Positions 14,165-30,100 of a stretch of 64,000 bases of DNA are shown here, piece after piece. Within the stretch, counting starts at the first letter, position 1. Each line of letters opens with the position of its first letter. The notes under the pieces were generated by a model that did no database searches, was not told where the DNA came from, and saw only the letters and a list, made by a program, of their open reading frames with translations. Source of the stretch: Bugula neritina (lineage: Eukaryota > Bryozoa > Gymnolaemata > Cheilostomatida > Bugulidae); contig OZ037768.1 in NCBI GenBank assembly GCA_964035545.1, forward strand, positions 14,818,175 through 14,882,174, read 5' to 3'. The translations under genes were made by a program, and so were the position numbers.

Positions 14165-16052
14165 GGTAACCTACTGAAGTATGTTGCAAACTACTGAAAT
14201 ATACTGCAACATACTGAAATACGCCGTAACATACTGAAATACACTGCAACATACTGAAATACACTGTAACATATTGAAATACACTGCAACACACTGAAAT
14301 ATACTGAAACATACCGAAATATATGGTAACCTACTGAAATATGTTGCAAACCACTGAAACATACTGCATCATCCTGCAACAAAATGAAATATACGGTAAC
14401 ACTGAAGCATACTGCAATTTACTGAAATATACTGTAACATACTAAGACATACTGCAACATACCGAAAAATATGGTAACCTACTGAAATATGTTACAAACT
14501 ACTGAAACATACTGCAACATACTGCAACATAATGAAATATACTGCAACATAATGAAATATACTGCAACATACTGAAAGATACTGCAAGTTACTGCAAAAT
14601 ACTGAAATACATTGTAAGACCCCTAAATACACTGCAACATACTGCAACATACTGCAACATATTGAAATACACTGTAACATATTGAAAAACACTGCAACAC
14701 ATTGAAATATACTGCAACATACTAAAACATACGGCAACATACTGAAATATACTGCGACACATTGAAATAAAGTGCAACATACTGAAATATGCTGTAGCAT
14801 ACTGAAATACACTGCAATACACTGAAGTATACTGTAATATACAGAAACGTACTGTAACATACTGAAACATACGGCAACATACTAAAATATACTGCGACAC
14901 ATTGAAACATACTGCAACATACTGAAATACACCAAAATATACTAAACTCCCCTGCAACATTCTGAAATACACTGTAACACATTGAAATACACTGCAACAC
15001 AGTGAATTGCACTGAAATACATTGTAAGATACGGAAACACACTGCAACATACTGCAACATAATGAAATATATGGTAACCTACTGAAATATGTTGAAAACT
15101 ACTGAAATATACTGCAACATTATGCAACATAATGAAAGATACTGCAATATACTGAAATAAACTGCAAGATACTGCAACATACTGAAATACACTGTAACAT
15201 ACTGAAATACACTGTAACATATTGAAATACACTGCGACATACTGAAATACACTGCGACATACTGCAACATACTGAAAAACGCTGTAACATATTGAATTAC
15301 ACTGCAACACATTGAAATATTCCGCAACATACCGAGATATATGGTAAGCTAATGAGATATACTGTAACACGTTGAAGTACGCTGCAACATACTGAAATAC
15401 ACTGCAACACACTAAATTATACTGTAATTTACAGAAATGTACTGCAACATACTGAAATATACTGCAAGATACTGCAACATACTGAAATACACTGTAACAT
15501 ACTGAAATACACTGCAACATACTGAAATATACTGCATGATACTGCAACATACTGATACACATTGTAAGATACTGAAATGCACTGCAACATACTGAAATAT
15601 ACTGCATGATACTGCAACATACTCATACACATTGTGAGATACTGAAATACACTGCAACATACCGCAACATACTGCAACGTATTGAATTACACTGTAACAT
15701 ATTGAAAAACACTGCAACACATTGAAACATACTGCAACATACTGAAACATACGGCAACATACTGAAATATACTGCGACACATTGAAATATAGTTCAACAT
15801 ACTGAAATATGCTGTAGCATACTGAAATACACTGCAATACACTGAAGTATACTGTAATATACAGAAACGTACTGTAACATACTGAAACATACGGCAACAT
15901 ACTACAATATACTGTGACACATTGAAGTATACTGCAACATACTGAAATACACCGTAACATACTGAAATACACTGCAACATACTGAAATACACTGTAACAT
16001 ATTGAAATACACTGCAACACACTGAAATATACTGAAACATACCGAAATATAT
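14165..16052 (+). repeat. gamma module (1,888 bp), array II copy A
   Basis: It starts at GGTAACC 14,165 and ends before the alpha at 16,053, with both K cores present. With the preceding alpha it forms a 3,346-bp alpha-gamma unit (12,707-16,052), which recurs at 16,053 until truncation. Confidence 0.87.
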
Positions 16053-17510
16053 GGTAACCTACTGAAATATGTTGCAAACCACTGAAACATACTGCATCAT
16101 CCTGCAACAAAATGAAATTTACGGTAACACTGAAGCATACTGCAATATACTGAAATATACTGTAACATACTAAGACATACTGCAACATACCGAAAAATAT
16201 GGTAACCTACTGAAATATGTTACAAACTACTGAAACATACTGCAACATACTGCAACATAATGAAATATACTGCAACAAACTGAAAGATACTGCAACATAC
16301 TGAGATACACTATAGAATACCCAAATATACTGCAACATACTGAAATATACTGCGAGATACTGCAAAATACAGAAGTACATTGTAAGATACCTAAATACAC
16401 TGCAACATACTGCAACATACTGCAACATATTGAAATACACTGTAACATATTGAAAAACAGTGCAACACATTGAAATATACCGCAACATACCGAAGTATAT
16501 GGTAGCCTACTGAAATATACTGCGACATACTGAAATACACTGTAACGTACTGAAATACACTGCAACATACTGAAATACACTGTAACAGATTAAAATACAC
16601 TGCAACACACTGAAATATACTGAAACATACTGAAATATATGGTAACCCACTGAAATCTGTTGCAGACCACTGAAATATACTGCAACATACTGCAACATAA
16701 TGAATAATACTGCAACATACGGAAAAATACTGCAAGATACTGCAACATACTGATACACATTGTAAGATACTGAAATACACTGCAACATACCGCAACATAC
16801 TGCAACGTATTGAAATACACTGTAACATATTGAAAAACACTGCAACACATTGAAATATACTGCAACATACTGAAACATACGGCAACATACTGAAATATAC
16901 TGCGACACATTGAAATATAGTGCAACATACTGAATTATGCTGTAGCATACTGAAATACACTGCAATACACTGAAATATACTGTAATATACAGATTCGTAC
17001 TGTAACATACTGAAACATACGGCAACATACTAAAATATACTGCGACACATTGAAATATACTGCAACATCCTGAAATACACCGTAACATACTAAACTCCAC
17101 TGCAACATTCTGAAATACACTGTAACACATTGAAATACACTGCAACACAGGGAATTATACTGAAATACATTGTAAGATACGGAAACACACTGCAACATAC
17201 TGTAACATAATGAAATATAAGGTAACCTACTGAAATATGTTGAAAACTACTGAAATATACTGCAACATAATGCAACATAATGAAAGATACTGCAACATAC
17301 TGAAATAAACTGCAAAATACTGCAACATACTGAAATTCACTGCAACACACTGAAGTATACTGTAATATACAGAAATGTACTGTAAAATACTGAAATATAC
17401 TTCAACATACTGAAAAATATCTAAAAATATTGAAACATACTGATATACACTGAAACATACTGAAATACACTGCAACACATTGGAATATACTGCAACATAC
17501 CGAAATATAT
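16053..17510 (+). repeat. alpha module (1,458 bp), array II copy A
   Basis: First half of the second 3,346-bp alpha-gamma unit. Landmarks lie at +3,346 from the previous alpha. Private variants include GAATTATGCT near 16,934 and AACATCCTG near 17,065, both seen again 11,124 bp later. Confidence 0.86.
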
Positions 17511-18578
17511 GGTAACCTACTGAAGTATGTTGCAAACTACTGAAATATACTGCAACATACTGAAATACGCCGTAACATACCGAAATACACTGCAACATAC
17601 TGAAATACACTGTAACATATTGAAATACACTGCAACACACTGAAATATACTGAAATATACCGAAATATATGGTAACCTACTGAAATATGTTGCAAACCAC
17701 TGAAACATACTGCATCATCCTGCAACAAAATGAAATATACGGTAACACTGAAGCATACTGCAATTTACTAAAATATACTGTAACATACTAAGACATACTG
17801 CAACATACCGAAAAATATGGTAACCTACTGAAATATGTCACAAACTACTGAAACATACTGCAACATACTGCAACATAATGAAATATACTGCAACATAATG
17901 AAATATACTGCAACATACTGAAAGATACTGCAAGTTACTGCAAAATACTGAAATACATTGTAAGATACCTAAATACACTGCAACATACTGCAACATACTG
18001 CAAGGTATTGAAATACACTGTAACATATTGAAAAACACTGCAACACATTGAAATATACTGCAACATACTAAAACATACGGCAACATACTGAAATATACTG
18101 CGACACATTGAAATATAGTGCAACATACTGAAATATGCTGTAGCATACTGAAATACACTGCAATACACTGAAGTATACTGTAATATACAGAAACGTACTG
18201 TAACATACTGAAACATACGGCAACATACTAAAATATACTGCGACACATTGAAACATACTGCAACATACTGAAATACACCAAAACATACTAAACTCCCCTG
18301 CAACATTCTGAAATACACTGTAACACATTGAAATACACTGCAACACAATGAATTGCACTGAAATACATTGTAAGATTTGGAAACACACTGCAACATACTG
18401 CAACATAATGAAATATATGGTAACCTACTGAAATATGTTGAAAACTACTGAAATATACTGCAACATTATGCAACATAATGAAAGATACTGCAATATACTG
18501 AAATAAACTGCAAGATACTGCAACATACTGAAATACACTGTAACATACTGAAATACACTGTAACATATTGAAATATAT
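17511..18578 (+). repeat. Truncated gamma module (1,068 of 1,888 bp), array II copy A
   Basis: It matches the first part of gamma with one K core. Near 18,571 a full gamma would continue AATACACTGCGACAT, but the sequence switches to AATATATGGTAACCC. The second gamma K core is therefore missing. The same truncation point occurs at 29,702. Confidence 0.84.
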
Positions 18579-19446
18579 GGTAACCCACTGAAATATGATG
18601 CAAACCACTGAAATATACTGCAACATACTGCAACATAATGAAGTATACTGCAACAGACTGAAATATACGGCAAGAAACTGCAACACACTGAATTACACTG
18701 TATCATACTGAAGTACACTGCAACATACTGAAATATACTGCATGATACTGCAACATACTGATACACATTGTAAGATACTGAAATACACTGCAACATACCG
18801 CAACATACTGCAACGTATTGAAATACACTGTAACATATTGAAAAACACTGCAACACATTGAAATATACTGCAACATACTGAAACATACGGCAACATACTG
18901 AAATATACTGCGACACATTGAAATATAGTGCAACATACTGCAAGATACTGCAACATACTGAAATACACTGCAACACACTGAAGTATACTGTAATATACAG
19001 AATTGTACTGTAAAATACTGAAATATACTTCAACATACTGAAAACTACCTAAAAATATTGAAACATACTGATATACACTGAAACATACTGAAATACACTG
19101 CAACACATTGGAATATACTGCAACATACTGAAATATATGGTAACCTACTGAAGTATGTTGCAAACAACTGAAATATACTGCAACATACTGAAATACGCCG
19201 TAACATACTGAAATACACTGCAACATACTGAAATACACTGTAACAAATTGAAATACACTGCAACACACTGAAATACACTGAAACATACCGAAATATAAGG
19301 TAAACTACTGAAACATGTTGCAAACCACTGAAACATACTGGATAATCCTGCAACAAAATGAAATAAACGGTAACACTGAAGCATACTGCAATATACTGAA
19401 ATATACTGTAACATACTAAGACATACTGCAACATACCGAAATATAT
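18579..19446 (+). repeat. Mosaic segment with array IV-like spacing (868 bp), array II copy A
   Basis: Three parts are fused. Bases 18,579-18,940 start at GGTAACCC and reach the K core at 18,812, a gap of 233 bp. Array IV U units also show 233 bp (48,588 to 48,821), whereas alpha has 163 bp (3,946 to 4,109). The K core is cut after AGTGCAACATACTG. Bases 18,941-19,138 match the end of alpha, and 19,139-19,446 match the beginning of beta. The only known copies are here and at 29,703. Confidence 0.78.
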
Positions 19447-20316
19447 GGTAACCTACTGAAATATGTTGCAAACGACTGAAATATACTGCAACATACTGCA
19501 ACATAATGAATAATACTGCAACATACTGAAAAATACTGCAAGATACTGCAACATACTGATACACATTGTAAGATACTGAAATACACTGCAACATACCGCA
19601 ACATACTGCAACGTATTGAAATACACTGTAACATATTGAAAAACACTGCAACACATTGAAATATACTGCAACATACTGAAACATACGGCAACATACTGAA
19701 ATATACTGCGACACATTGAAATATAGTGCAACATACTGAAATATGCTGTAGCATACTGAAATACACTGCAATACACTGAAATATACTGTAATATACAGAT
19801 TCGTACTGTAACATACTGAAACATACGGCAACATACTAAAATATACTGCGACACATTGAAATATACTGCAACATACTGAAATACACTGTAACATACTAAA
19901 CTCCACTGCAACATTCTGAAATACACTGTAACACATTGAAATACACTGCAACACAGGGAATTATACTGAAATACATTGTAAGATACGGAAACACACTGCA
20001 ACATACTGTAACATAATGAAATATAAGGTAACCTACTGAAATATGTTGAAAACTACTGAAATATACTGCAACATAATGCAACATAATGAAAGATACTGCA
20101 ACATACTGAAATAAACTGCAAGATACTGCAACATACTGAAATACACTGCAACACACTGAAGTATACTGTAATATACAGAAATGTACTGTAAAATACTGAA
20201 ATATACTTCAACATACTGAAAAACACCTAAAAATATTGAAACATACTGATATACACTGAAACATACTGAAATACACTGCAACACATTGGAATATACTGCA
20301 ACATACCGAAATATAC
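19447..20316 (+). repeat. alpha 3' fragment (870 bp, no 1-bp deletion), array II copy A
   Basis: Equivalent to alpha from its internal GGTAACC at 3,946 to its end. It carries AAACGACTG near 19,470 and lacks the 1-bp deletion, so it is not the direct parent of the fragment that follows it. Confidence 0.84.
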
Positions 20317-21185
20317 GGTAACCTACTGAAATATGTTGAAAACTACTGAAATATACTGCAACATACTGCAACATAATGAATAATACTGCAACATACTGAA
20401 AAATACTGCAAGATACCGCAACATACTGATACACATTGTAAGATACTGAAATACACTGCAACATACCGCAACATACTGCAACGTATTGAAATACACTGTA
20501 ACATATTGAAAAACACTGCAACACATTGAAATATACTGCAACATACTGAAACATACGGCAACATACTGAAATATACTGCGACACATTGAAATATAGTGCA
20601 ACATACTGAAATATGCTGTAGCATACTGAAATACACTGCAATACACTGAAATATATGTAATATACAGATTCGTACGGTAACATACTGAAACATACGGCAA
20701 CATACTAAAATATACTGCGACACATTGAAATATACTGCAACATACTGAAATACACCGTAACATACTAAACTCCACTGCAACATTCTGAAATACACTGTAA
20801 CACATTGAAATACACTGCAACACAGGGAATTATACTGAAATACATTGTAAGATACGGAAACACACTGCAACATACTGTAACATAATGAAATATAAGGTAA
20901 CCTACTGAAATATGTTGAAAACTACTGAAATATACTGCAACATAATGCAACATAATGAAAGATACTGCAACATACTGAAATAAACTGCAAGATACTGCAA
21001 CATACTGAAATACACTGCAACACACTGAAGTATACTGTAATATACAGAAATGTACTGTAAAATACTGAAATATACTTCAACATACTGAAAAATACCTAAA
21101 AATATTGAAACATACTGATATACACTGAAACATACTGAAATACACTGCAACACATTGGAATATACTGCAACATACCGAAATATAT
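20317..21185 (+). repeat. Second alpha 3' fragment (869 bp, deletion form)
   Basis: It is in tandem with the preceding 870-bp fragment but has the ATATATGTAAT 1-bp deletion and the AGATACCGC variant (near 20,412) of the alphas at 7,969 and 11,250. It therefore came from another alpha lineage by unequal exchange. It has no counterpart after 31,440, so it is private to copy A of the super-repeat. Confidence 0.84.
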
Positions 21186-24100
21186 GGTAACCTACTGAAA
21201 TATGTTGCAAACCACTAAAACATACTGCATCATCCTGCAACAAAATGAAATTTACGGTAACACTGAAGCATACTGCAATATACTGAAATATACTGTAACA
21301 TACTAAGACATACTGCAACATACCGAAAAATATGGTAACCTACTGAAATATGTTACAAACTACTGAAACATACTGCAACATACTGCAACATAATGAAATA
21401 TACTGCAACAAACTGAAAGATACTGCAACATACTGAAATACACTATAGAATACCCAAATATACTGCAACATACTGAAATATACTGCAAGATACTGCAACA
21501 TACTGAAATACACTGTAACATACTGAAATACACTGTAACATATTGAAATACACTGCGACATACTGAAATACACTGCGACATACTGCAACATACTGAAAAA
21601 CGCTGTAACATATTGAAATACACTGCAACACATTGAAATATTCCGCAATATACCGAGATATATGGTAAGCTAATGAGATATACTGTAACACGTTGAAGTA
21701 CACTGCAACATACTGAAATACACTGCAACACACTAAATTATACTGTAATTTACAGAAATGTACTGCAACATACTGAAATATACTGCAAGATACTGCAACA
21801 TACTGAAATACACTGTAACATACTGAAATACACTGCAACATACTGAAATATACTGCATGATACTGCAACATACTGATACACATTGTAAGATACTGAAATG
21901 CACTGCAACATACTGAAACATACTGCATGATACTGCAACATACTCATACACATTGTAAGATACTGAAATACACTGCAACATACCGCAACATACTGCAACG
22001 TATTGAATTACACTGTAACATATTGAAAAACACTGCAACACATTGAAACATACTGCAACATACTGAAACATACGGCAACATACTGAAATATACTGCGACA
22101 CATTGAAATATAGTGCAACATACTGAAATATGCTGTAGCATACTGAAATACACTGCAATACACTGAAGTATACTGTAATATACAGAAACGTACTGTAACA
22201 TACTGAAACATACGGCAACATACTACAATATACTGTGACACATTGAAGTATACTGCAACATACTGAAATACACCGTAACATACTGAAATACACTGCAACA
22301 TACTGAAATACACTGTAACATATTGAAATACACTGCATCACACTGAAATATACTGAAACATACCGAAATATATGGTAACCTACTGAAATATGTTGCAAAC
22401 CACTAAAACATACTGCATCATCCTGCAACAAAATGAAATTTACAGTAACACTGAAGCATACTGCAATATACTGAAATATACTGTAACATACTAAGACATA
22501 CTGCAACATACCGAAAAATATGGTAACCTACTGAAATATGTTACAAACTACTGAAACATACTGCAACATACTGCAACATAACGAAATATACTGCAACAAA
22601 CTGAAAGATACTGCAACATACTGAAATACACTATAGAATACCCAAATATACTGCAACATACTGAAATATACTGCAAGATACTGCAAAATACTGAAGTACA
22701 TTGTAAGATACCTAAATACACTGCAACATACTGCAACATACTGCAACATATTGAAATACACTGTAACATATTGAAAAACAGTGCAACACATTGAAATATA
22801 CCGCAACATACCAAAGTATATGGTAGCCTACTGAAATATACTGCGACATACTGAAATACACTGTAACGTACTGAAATACACTGCAACATACTGAAATACA
22901 CTGTAACAGATTAAAATACACTGCAACACACTGAAATATACTGAAACATACTGAAATATATGGTAACCCACTGAAATCTGTTGCAGACCACTGAAATATA
23001 CTGCAACATACTGCAACATAATGAATAATACTGCAACATACTGAAAAATACTGCAAGATACCGCAACATACTGATACACATTGTAAGATACTGAAATACA
23101 CTGCAACATACCGCAACATACTGCAACGTATTGAAATACACTGTAACATATTGAAAAACACTGCAACACATTGAAATATACTGCAACATACTGAAACATA
23201 CGGCAACATACTGAAATATACTGCGACACATTGAAATATAGTGCAACATACTGAAATATGCTGTAGCATACTGAAATACACTGCAATACACTGAAATATA
23301 TGTAATATACAGATTCGTACTGTAACATACTGAAACATACGGCAACATACTAAAATATACTGCGACACATTGAAATATACTGCAACATACTGAAATACAC
23401 CGTAACATACTAAACTCCACTGCAACATTCTGAAATACACTGTAACACATTGAAATACACTGCAACACAGGGAATTATACTGAAATACATTGTAAGATAC
23501 GGAAACACACTGCAACATACTGTAACATAATGAAATATAAGGTAACCTACTGAAATATGTTGAAAACTACTGAAATATACTGCAACATAATGCAACATAA
23601 TGAAAGATACTGCAACATACTGAAATAAACTGCAAGATACTGCAACATACTGAAATACACTGCAACACACTGAAGTATACTGTAATATACAGAAATGTAC
23701 TGTAAAATACTGAAATATACTTCAACATACTGAAAAATACCTAAAAATATTGAAACATACTGATATACACTGAAACATACTGAAATACACTGCAACACAT
23801 TGGAATATACTGCAACATACCGAAATATATGGTAACCTACTGAAATATGTTGCAAACCACTAAAACATACTGCATCATCCTGCAACAAAATGAAATTTAC
23901 GGTAACACTGAAGCATACTGCAATATACTGAAATATACTGTAACATACTAAGACATACTGCAACATACCGAAAAATATGGTAACCTACTGAAATATGTTA
24001 CAAACTACTGAAACATACTGCAACATACTGCAACATAATGAAATATTCTGCAACAAACTGAAAGATACTGCAACATACTGAAATACACTATAGAATACCC

Positions 24101-27100
24101 AAATATACTGCAACATACTGAAATATACTGCAAGATACTGCAAAATACTGAAGTACATTGTAAGATACCTAAATACACTGCAACATACTGCAACATACTG
24201 CAACATATTGAAATACACTGTAACATATTGAAAAACAGTGCAACACATTGAAATATACCGCAACATACCGAAGTATATGGTAGCCTACTGAAATATACTG
24301 TGACATACTGAAATACACTGTAACGTACTGAAATACACTGCAACATACTGAAATACACTGTAACAGATTAAAATACACTGCAACACACTGAAATATACTG
24401 AAACATACTGAAATATATGGTAACCCACTGAAATCTGTTGCAGACCACTGAAATATACTGCAACATACTGCAACATAATGAATAATACTGCAACATACTG
24501 AAAAATACTGCAAGATACTGCAACATACTGATACACATTGTAAGATACTGAAATACACTGCAACATACCGCAACATACTGCAACGTATTGAAATACACTG
24601 TAACATATTGAAAAACACTGCAACACATTGAAATATACTGCAACATACTGAAACATACGGCAACATACTGAAATATACTGCGACACTTTGAAATATAGTG
24701 CAACATACTGAAATATGCTGTAGCATACTGAAATACACTGCAATACACTGAAGTATACTGTAATATACAGATTCGTACTGTAACATACTGAAACATACGG
24801 CAACATATTAAAATATACTGCGACACATTGAAATATACTGCAACATACTGAAATACACCGTAACATACTAAACTCCACTGCAACATTCTGAAATACACTG
24901 TAACACAACGAAATACACTGCAACACTGGGACTTATACTGAAATACATTGTAAGATACGGAAACACACTGCAACATACTGTAACATAATGAAATATAAGG
25001 TAACCTACTGAAATATGTTGAAAACTACTGAAATATACTGCAACATAATGCAACATAATGAAAGATACTGCAACATACTGAAATAAACTGCAAGATACTG
25101 CAACATACTGAAAAACACTGCAACACACTGAAGTATACTGTAATATACAGAAATGTACTGTAAAATACTGAAATATACTTCAACATACTGAAAAATACCT
25201 AAAAATATTGAAACATACTGATATACACTGAAACATACTGAAATACACTGCAACACATTGGAATTTACTGCAACATACCGAAATATATGGTAACCTACTG
25301 AAGTATGTTGCAAACTACTGAAATATACTGCAACATACTGAAATACGCCGTAACATACTGAAATACACTGCAACATACTGAAATACACTGTAACATATTG
25401 AAATACACTGCAACACACTGAAATATACTGAAACATACCGAAATATATGGTAACCTACTGAAATATGTTGCAAACCACTGAAACATACTGCATCATCCTG
25501 CAACAAAATGAAATATACGGTAACACTGAAGCATACTGCAATTTACTGAAATATACTGTAACATACTAAGACATACTGCAACATACCGAAAAATATGGTA
25601 ACCTACTGAAATATGTTACAAACTACTGAAACATACTGCAACATACTGCAACATAATGAAATATACTGCAACATAATGAAATATACTGCAACATACTGAA
25701 AGATACTGCAAGTTACTGCAAAATACTGAAATACATTGTAAGATACCTAAATACACTGCAACATACTGCAACATACTGCAACATATTGAAATACACTGTA
25801 ACATATTGAAAAACACTGCAACACATTGAAATATACTGCAACATACTAAAACATACGGCAACATACTGAAATATACTGCGACACATTGAAATAAAGTGCA
25901 ACATACTGAAATATGCTGTAGCATACTGAAATACACTGCAATACACTGAAGTATACTGTAATATACAGAAACGTACTGTAACATACTGAAACATACGGCA
26001 ACATACTAAAATATACTGCGACACATTGAAACATACTGCAACATACTGAAATACACCAAAACATACTAAACTCCCCTGCAACATTCTGAAATACACTGTA
26101 ACACATTGAAATACACTGCAACACAGTGAATTGCACTGAAATACATTGTAAGATACGGAAACACACTGCAACATACTGCAACATAATGAAATATATGGTA
26201 ACCTACTGAAATATGTTGAAAACTACTGAAATATACTGCAACATTATGCAACATAATGAAAGATACTGCAATATACTGAAATAAACTGCAAGATACTGCA
26301 ACATACTGAAATACACTGTAACATACTGAAATACACTGTAACATATTGAAATACACTGCGACATACTGAAATACACTGCGACATACTGCAACATACTGAA
26401 AAACGCTGTAACATATTGAAATACACTGCAACACATTGAAATATTCCGCAACATACCGAGATATATGGTAAGCTAATGAGATATACTGTAACACGTTGAA
26501 GTACGCTGCAACATACTGAAATACACTGCAACACACTAAATTATACTGTAATTTACAGAAATGTACTGCAACATACTGAAATATACTGCAAGATACTGCA
26601 ACATACTGAAATACACTGTAACATACTGAAATACACTGCAACATACTGAAATATACTGCATGATACTGCAACATACTGATACACATTGTAAGATACTGAA
26701 ATGCACTGCAACATACTGAAATATACTGCATGATACTGCAACATACTCATACACATTGTGAGATACTGAAATACACTGCAACATACCGCAACATACTGCA
26801 ACGTATTGAATTACACTGTAACATATTGAAAAACACTGCAACACATTGAAACATACTGCAACATACTGAAACATACGGCAACATACTGAAATATACTGCG
26901 ACACATTGAAATATAGTGCAACATACTGAAATATGCTGTAGCATACTGAAATACACTGCAATACACTGAAGTATACTGTAATATACAGAAACGTACTGTA
27001 ACATACTGAAACATACGGCAACATACTACAATATACTGTGACACATTGAAGTATACTGCAACATACTGAAATACACCGTAACATACTGAAATACACTGCA

Positions 27101-30100
27101 ACATACTGAAATACACTGTAACATATTGAAATACACTGCAACACACTGAAATATACTGAAACATACCGAAATATATGGTAACCTACTGAAATATGTTGCA
27201 AACCACTGAAACATACTGCATCATCCTGCAACAAAATGAAATTTACGGTAACACTGAAGCATACTGCAATATACTGAAATATACTGTAACATACTAAGAC
27301 ATACTGCAACATACCGAAAAATATGGTAACCTACTGAAATATGTTACAAACTACTGAAACATACTGCAACATACTGCAACATAATGAAATATACTGCAAC
27401 AAACTGAAAGATACTGCAACATACTGAGATACACTATAGAATACCCAAATATACTGCAACATACTGAAATATACTGCAAGATACTGCAAAATACAGAAGT
27501 ACATTGTAAGATACCTAAATACACTGCAACATACTGCAACATACTGCAACATATTGAAATACACTGTAACATATTGAAAAACAGTGCAACACATTGAAAT
27601 ATACCGCAACATACCGAAGTATATGGTAGCCTACTGAAATATACTGCGACATACTGAAATACACTGTAACGTACTGAAATACACTGCAACATACTGAAAT
27701 ACACTGTAACAGATTAAAATACACTGCAACACACTGAAATATACTGAAACATACTGAAATATATGGTAACCCACTGAAATCTGTTGCAGACCACTGAAAT
27801 ATACTGCAACATACTGCAACATAATGAATAATACTGCAACATACTGAAAAATACTGCAAGATACTGCAACATACTGATACACATTGTAAGATACTGAAAT
27901 ACACTGCAACATACCGCAACATACTGCAACGTATTGAAATACACTGTAACATATTGAAAAACACTGCAACACATTGAAATATACTGCAACATACTGAAAC
28001 ATACGGCAACATACTGAAATATACTGCGACACATTGAAATATAGTGCAACATACTGAATTATGCTGTAGCATACTGAAATACACTGCAATACACTGAAAT
28101 ATACTGTAATATACAGATTCGTACTGTAACATACTGAAACATACGGCAACATACTAAAATATACTGCGACACATTGAAATATACTGCAACATCCTGAAAT
28201 ACACCGTAACATACTAAACTCCACTGCAACATTCTGAAATACACTGTAACACATTGAAATACACTGCAACACAGGGAATTATACTGAAATACATTGTAAG
28301 ATACGGAAACACACTGCAACATACTGTAACATAATGAAATATAAGGTAACCTACTGAAATATGTTGAAAACTACTGAAATATACTGCAACATAATGCAAC
28401 ATAATGAAAGATACTGCAACATACTGAAATAAACTGCAAAATACTGCAACATACTGAAATTCACTGCAACACACTGAAGTATACTGTAATATACAGAAAT
28501 GTACTGTAAAATACTGAAATATACTTCAACATACTGAAAAATATCTAAAAATATTGAAACATACTGATATACACTGAAACATACTGAAATACACTGCAAC
28601 ACATTGGAATATACTGCAACATACCGAAATATATGGTAACCTACTGAAGTATGTTGCAAACTACTGAAATATACTGCAACATACTGAAATACGCCGTAAC
28701 ATACCGAAATACACTGCAACATACTGAAATACACTGTAACATATTGAAATACACTGCAACACACTGAAATATACTGAAACATACCGAAATATATGGTAAC
28801 CTACTGAAATATGTTGCAAACCACTGAAACATACTGCATCATCCTGAAACAAAATGAAATATACGGTAACACTGAAGCATACTGCAATTTACTAAAATAT
28901 ACTGTAACATACTAAGACATACTGCAACATACCGAAAAATATGGTAACCTACTGAAATATGTCACAAACTACTGAAACATACTGCAACATACTGCAACAT
29001 AATGAAATATACTGCAACATAATGAAATATACTGCAACATACTGAAAGATACTGCAAGTTACTGCAAAATACTGAAATACATTGTAAGATACCTAAATAC
29101 ACTGCAACATACTGCAACATACTGCAAGGTATTGAAATACACTGTAACATATTGAAAAACACTGCAACACATTGAAATATACTGCAACATACTAAAACAT
29201 ACGGCAACATACTGAAATATACTGCGACACATTGAAATATAGTGCAACATACTGAAATATGCTGTAGCATACTGAAATACACTGCAATACACTGAAGTAT
29301 ACTGTAATATACAGAAACGTACTGTAACATACTGAAACATACGGCAACATACTAAAATATACTGCGACACATTGAAACATACTGCAACATACTGAAATAC
29401 ACCAAAACATACTAAACTCCCCTGCAACATTCTGAAATACACTGTAACACATTGAAATACACTGCAACACAATGAATTGCACTGAAATACATTGTAAGAT
29501 TTGGAAACACACTGCAACATACTGCAACATAATGAAATATATGGTAACCTACTGAAATATGTTGAAAACTACTGAAATATACTGCAACATTATGCAACAT
29601 AATGAAAGATACTGCAATATACTGAAATAAACTGCAAGATACTGCAACATACTGAAATACACTGTAACATACTGAAATACACTGTAACATATTGAAATAT
29701 ATGGTAACCCACTGAAATATGTTGCAAACCACTGAAATATACTGCAACATACTGCAACATAATGAAGTATACTGCAACAGACTGAAATATACGGCAAGAA
29801 ACTGCAACACACTGAATTACACTGTAACATACTGAAGTACACTGCAACATACTGAAATATACTGCATGATACTGCAACATACTGATACACATTGTAAGAT
29901 ACTGAAATACACTGCAACATACCGCAACATACTGCAACGTATTGAAATACACTGTAACATATTGAAAAACACTGCAACACATTGAAATATACTGCAACAT
30001 ACTGAAACATAAGGCAACATACTGAAATATACTGCGACACATTGAAATATAGTGCAACATACTGCAAGATACTGCAACATACTGAAATACACTGCAACAC

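Larger units (their letters stand above)
10112..21185 (+). repeat. Array II super-repeat, copy A (11,074 bp)
   Basis: Order: hybrid, alpha, alpha, gamma, alpha, truncated gamma, mosaic, alpha 3' fragment, extra alpha 3' fragment. From about 10,500 to 20,316 all landmarks recur 11,124 bp downstream, including rare private variants. The differences are the 50-bp deletion in the hybrid and the extra 869-bp fragment at the end. Confidence 0.9.
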
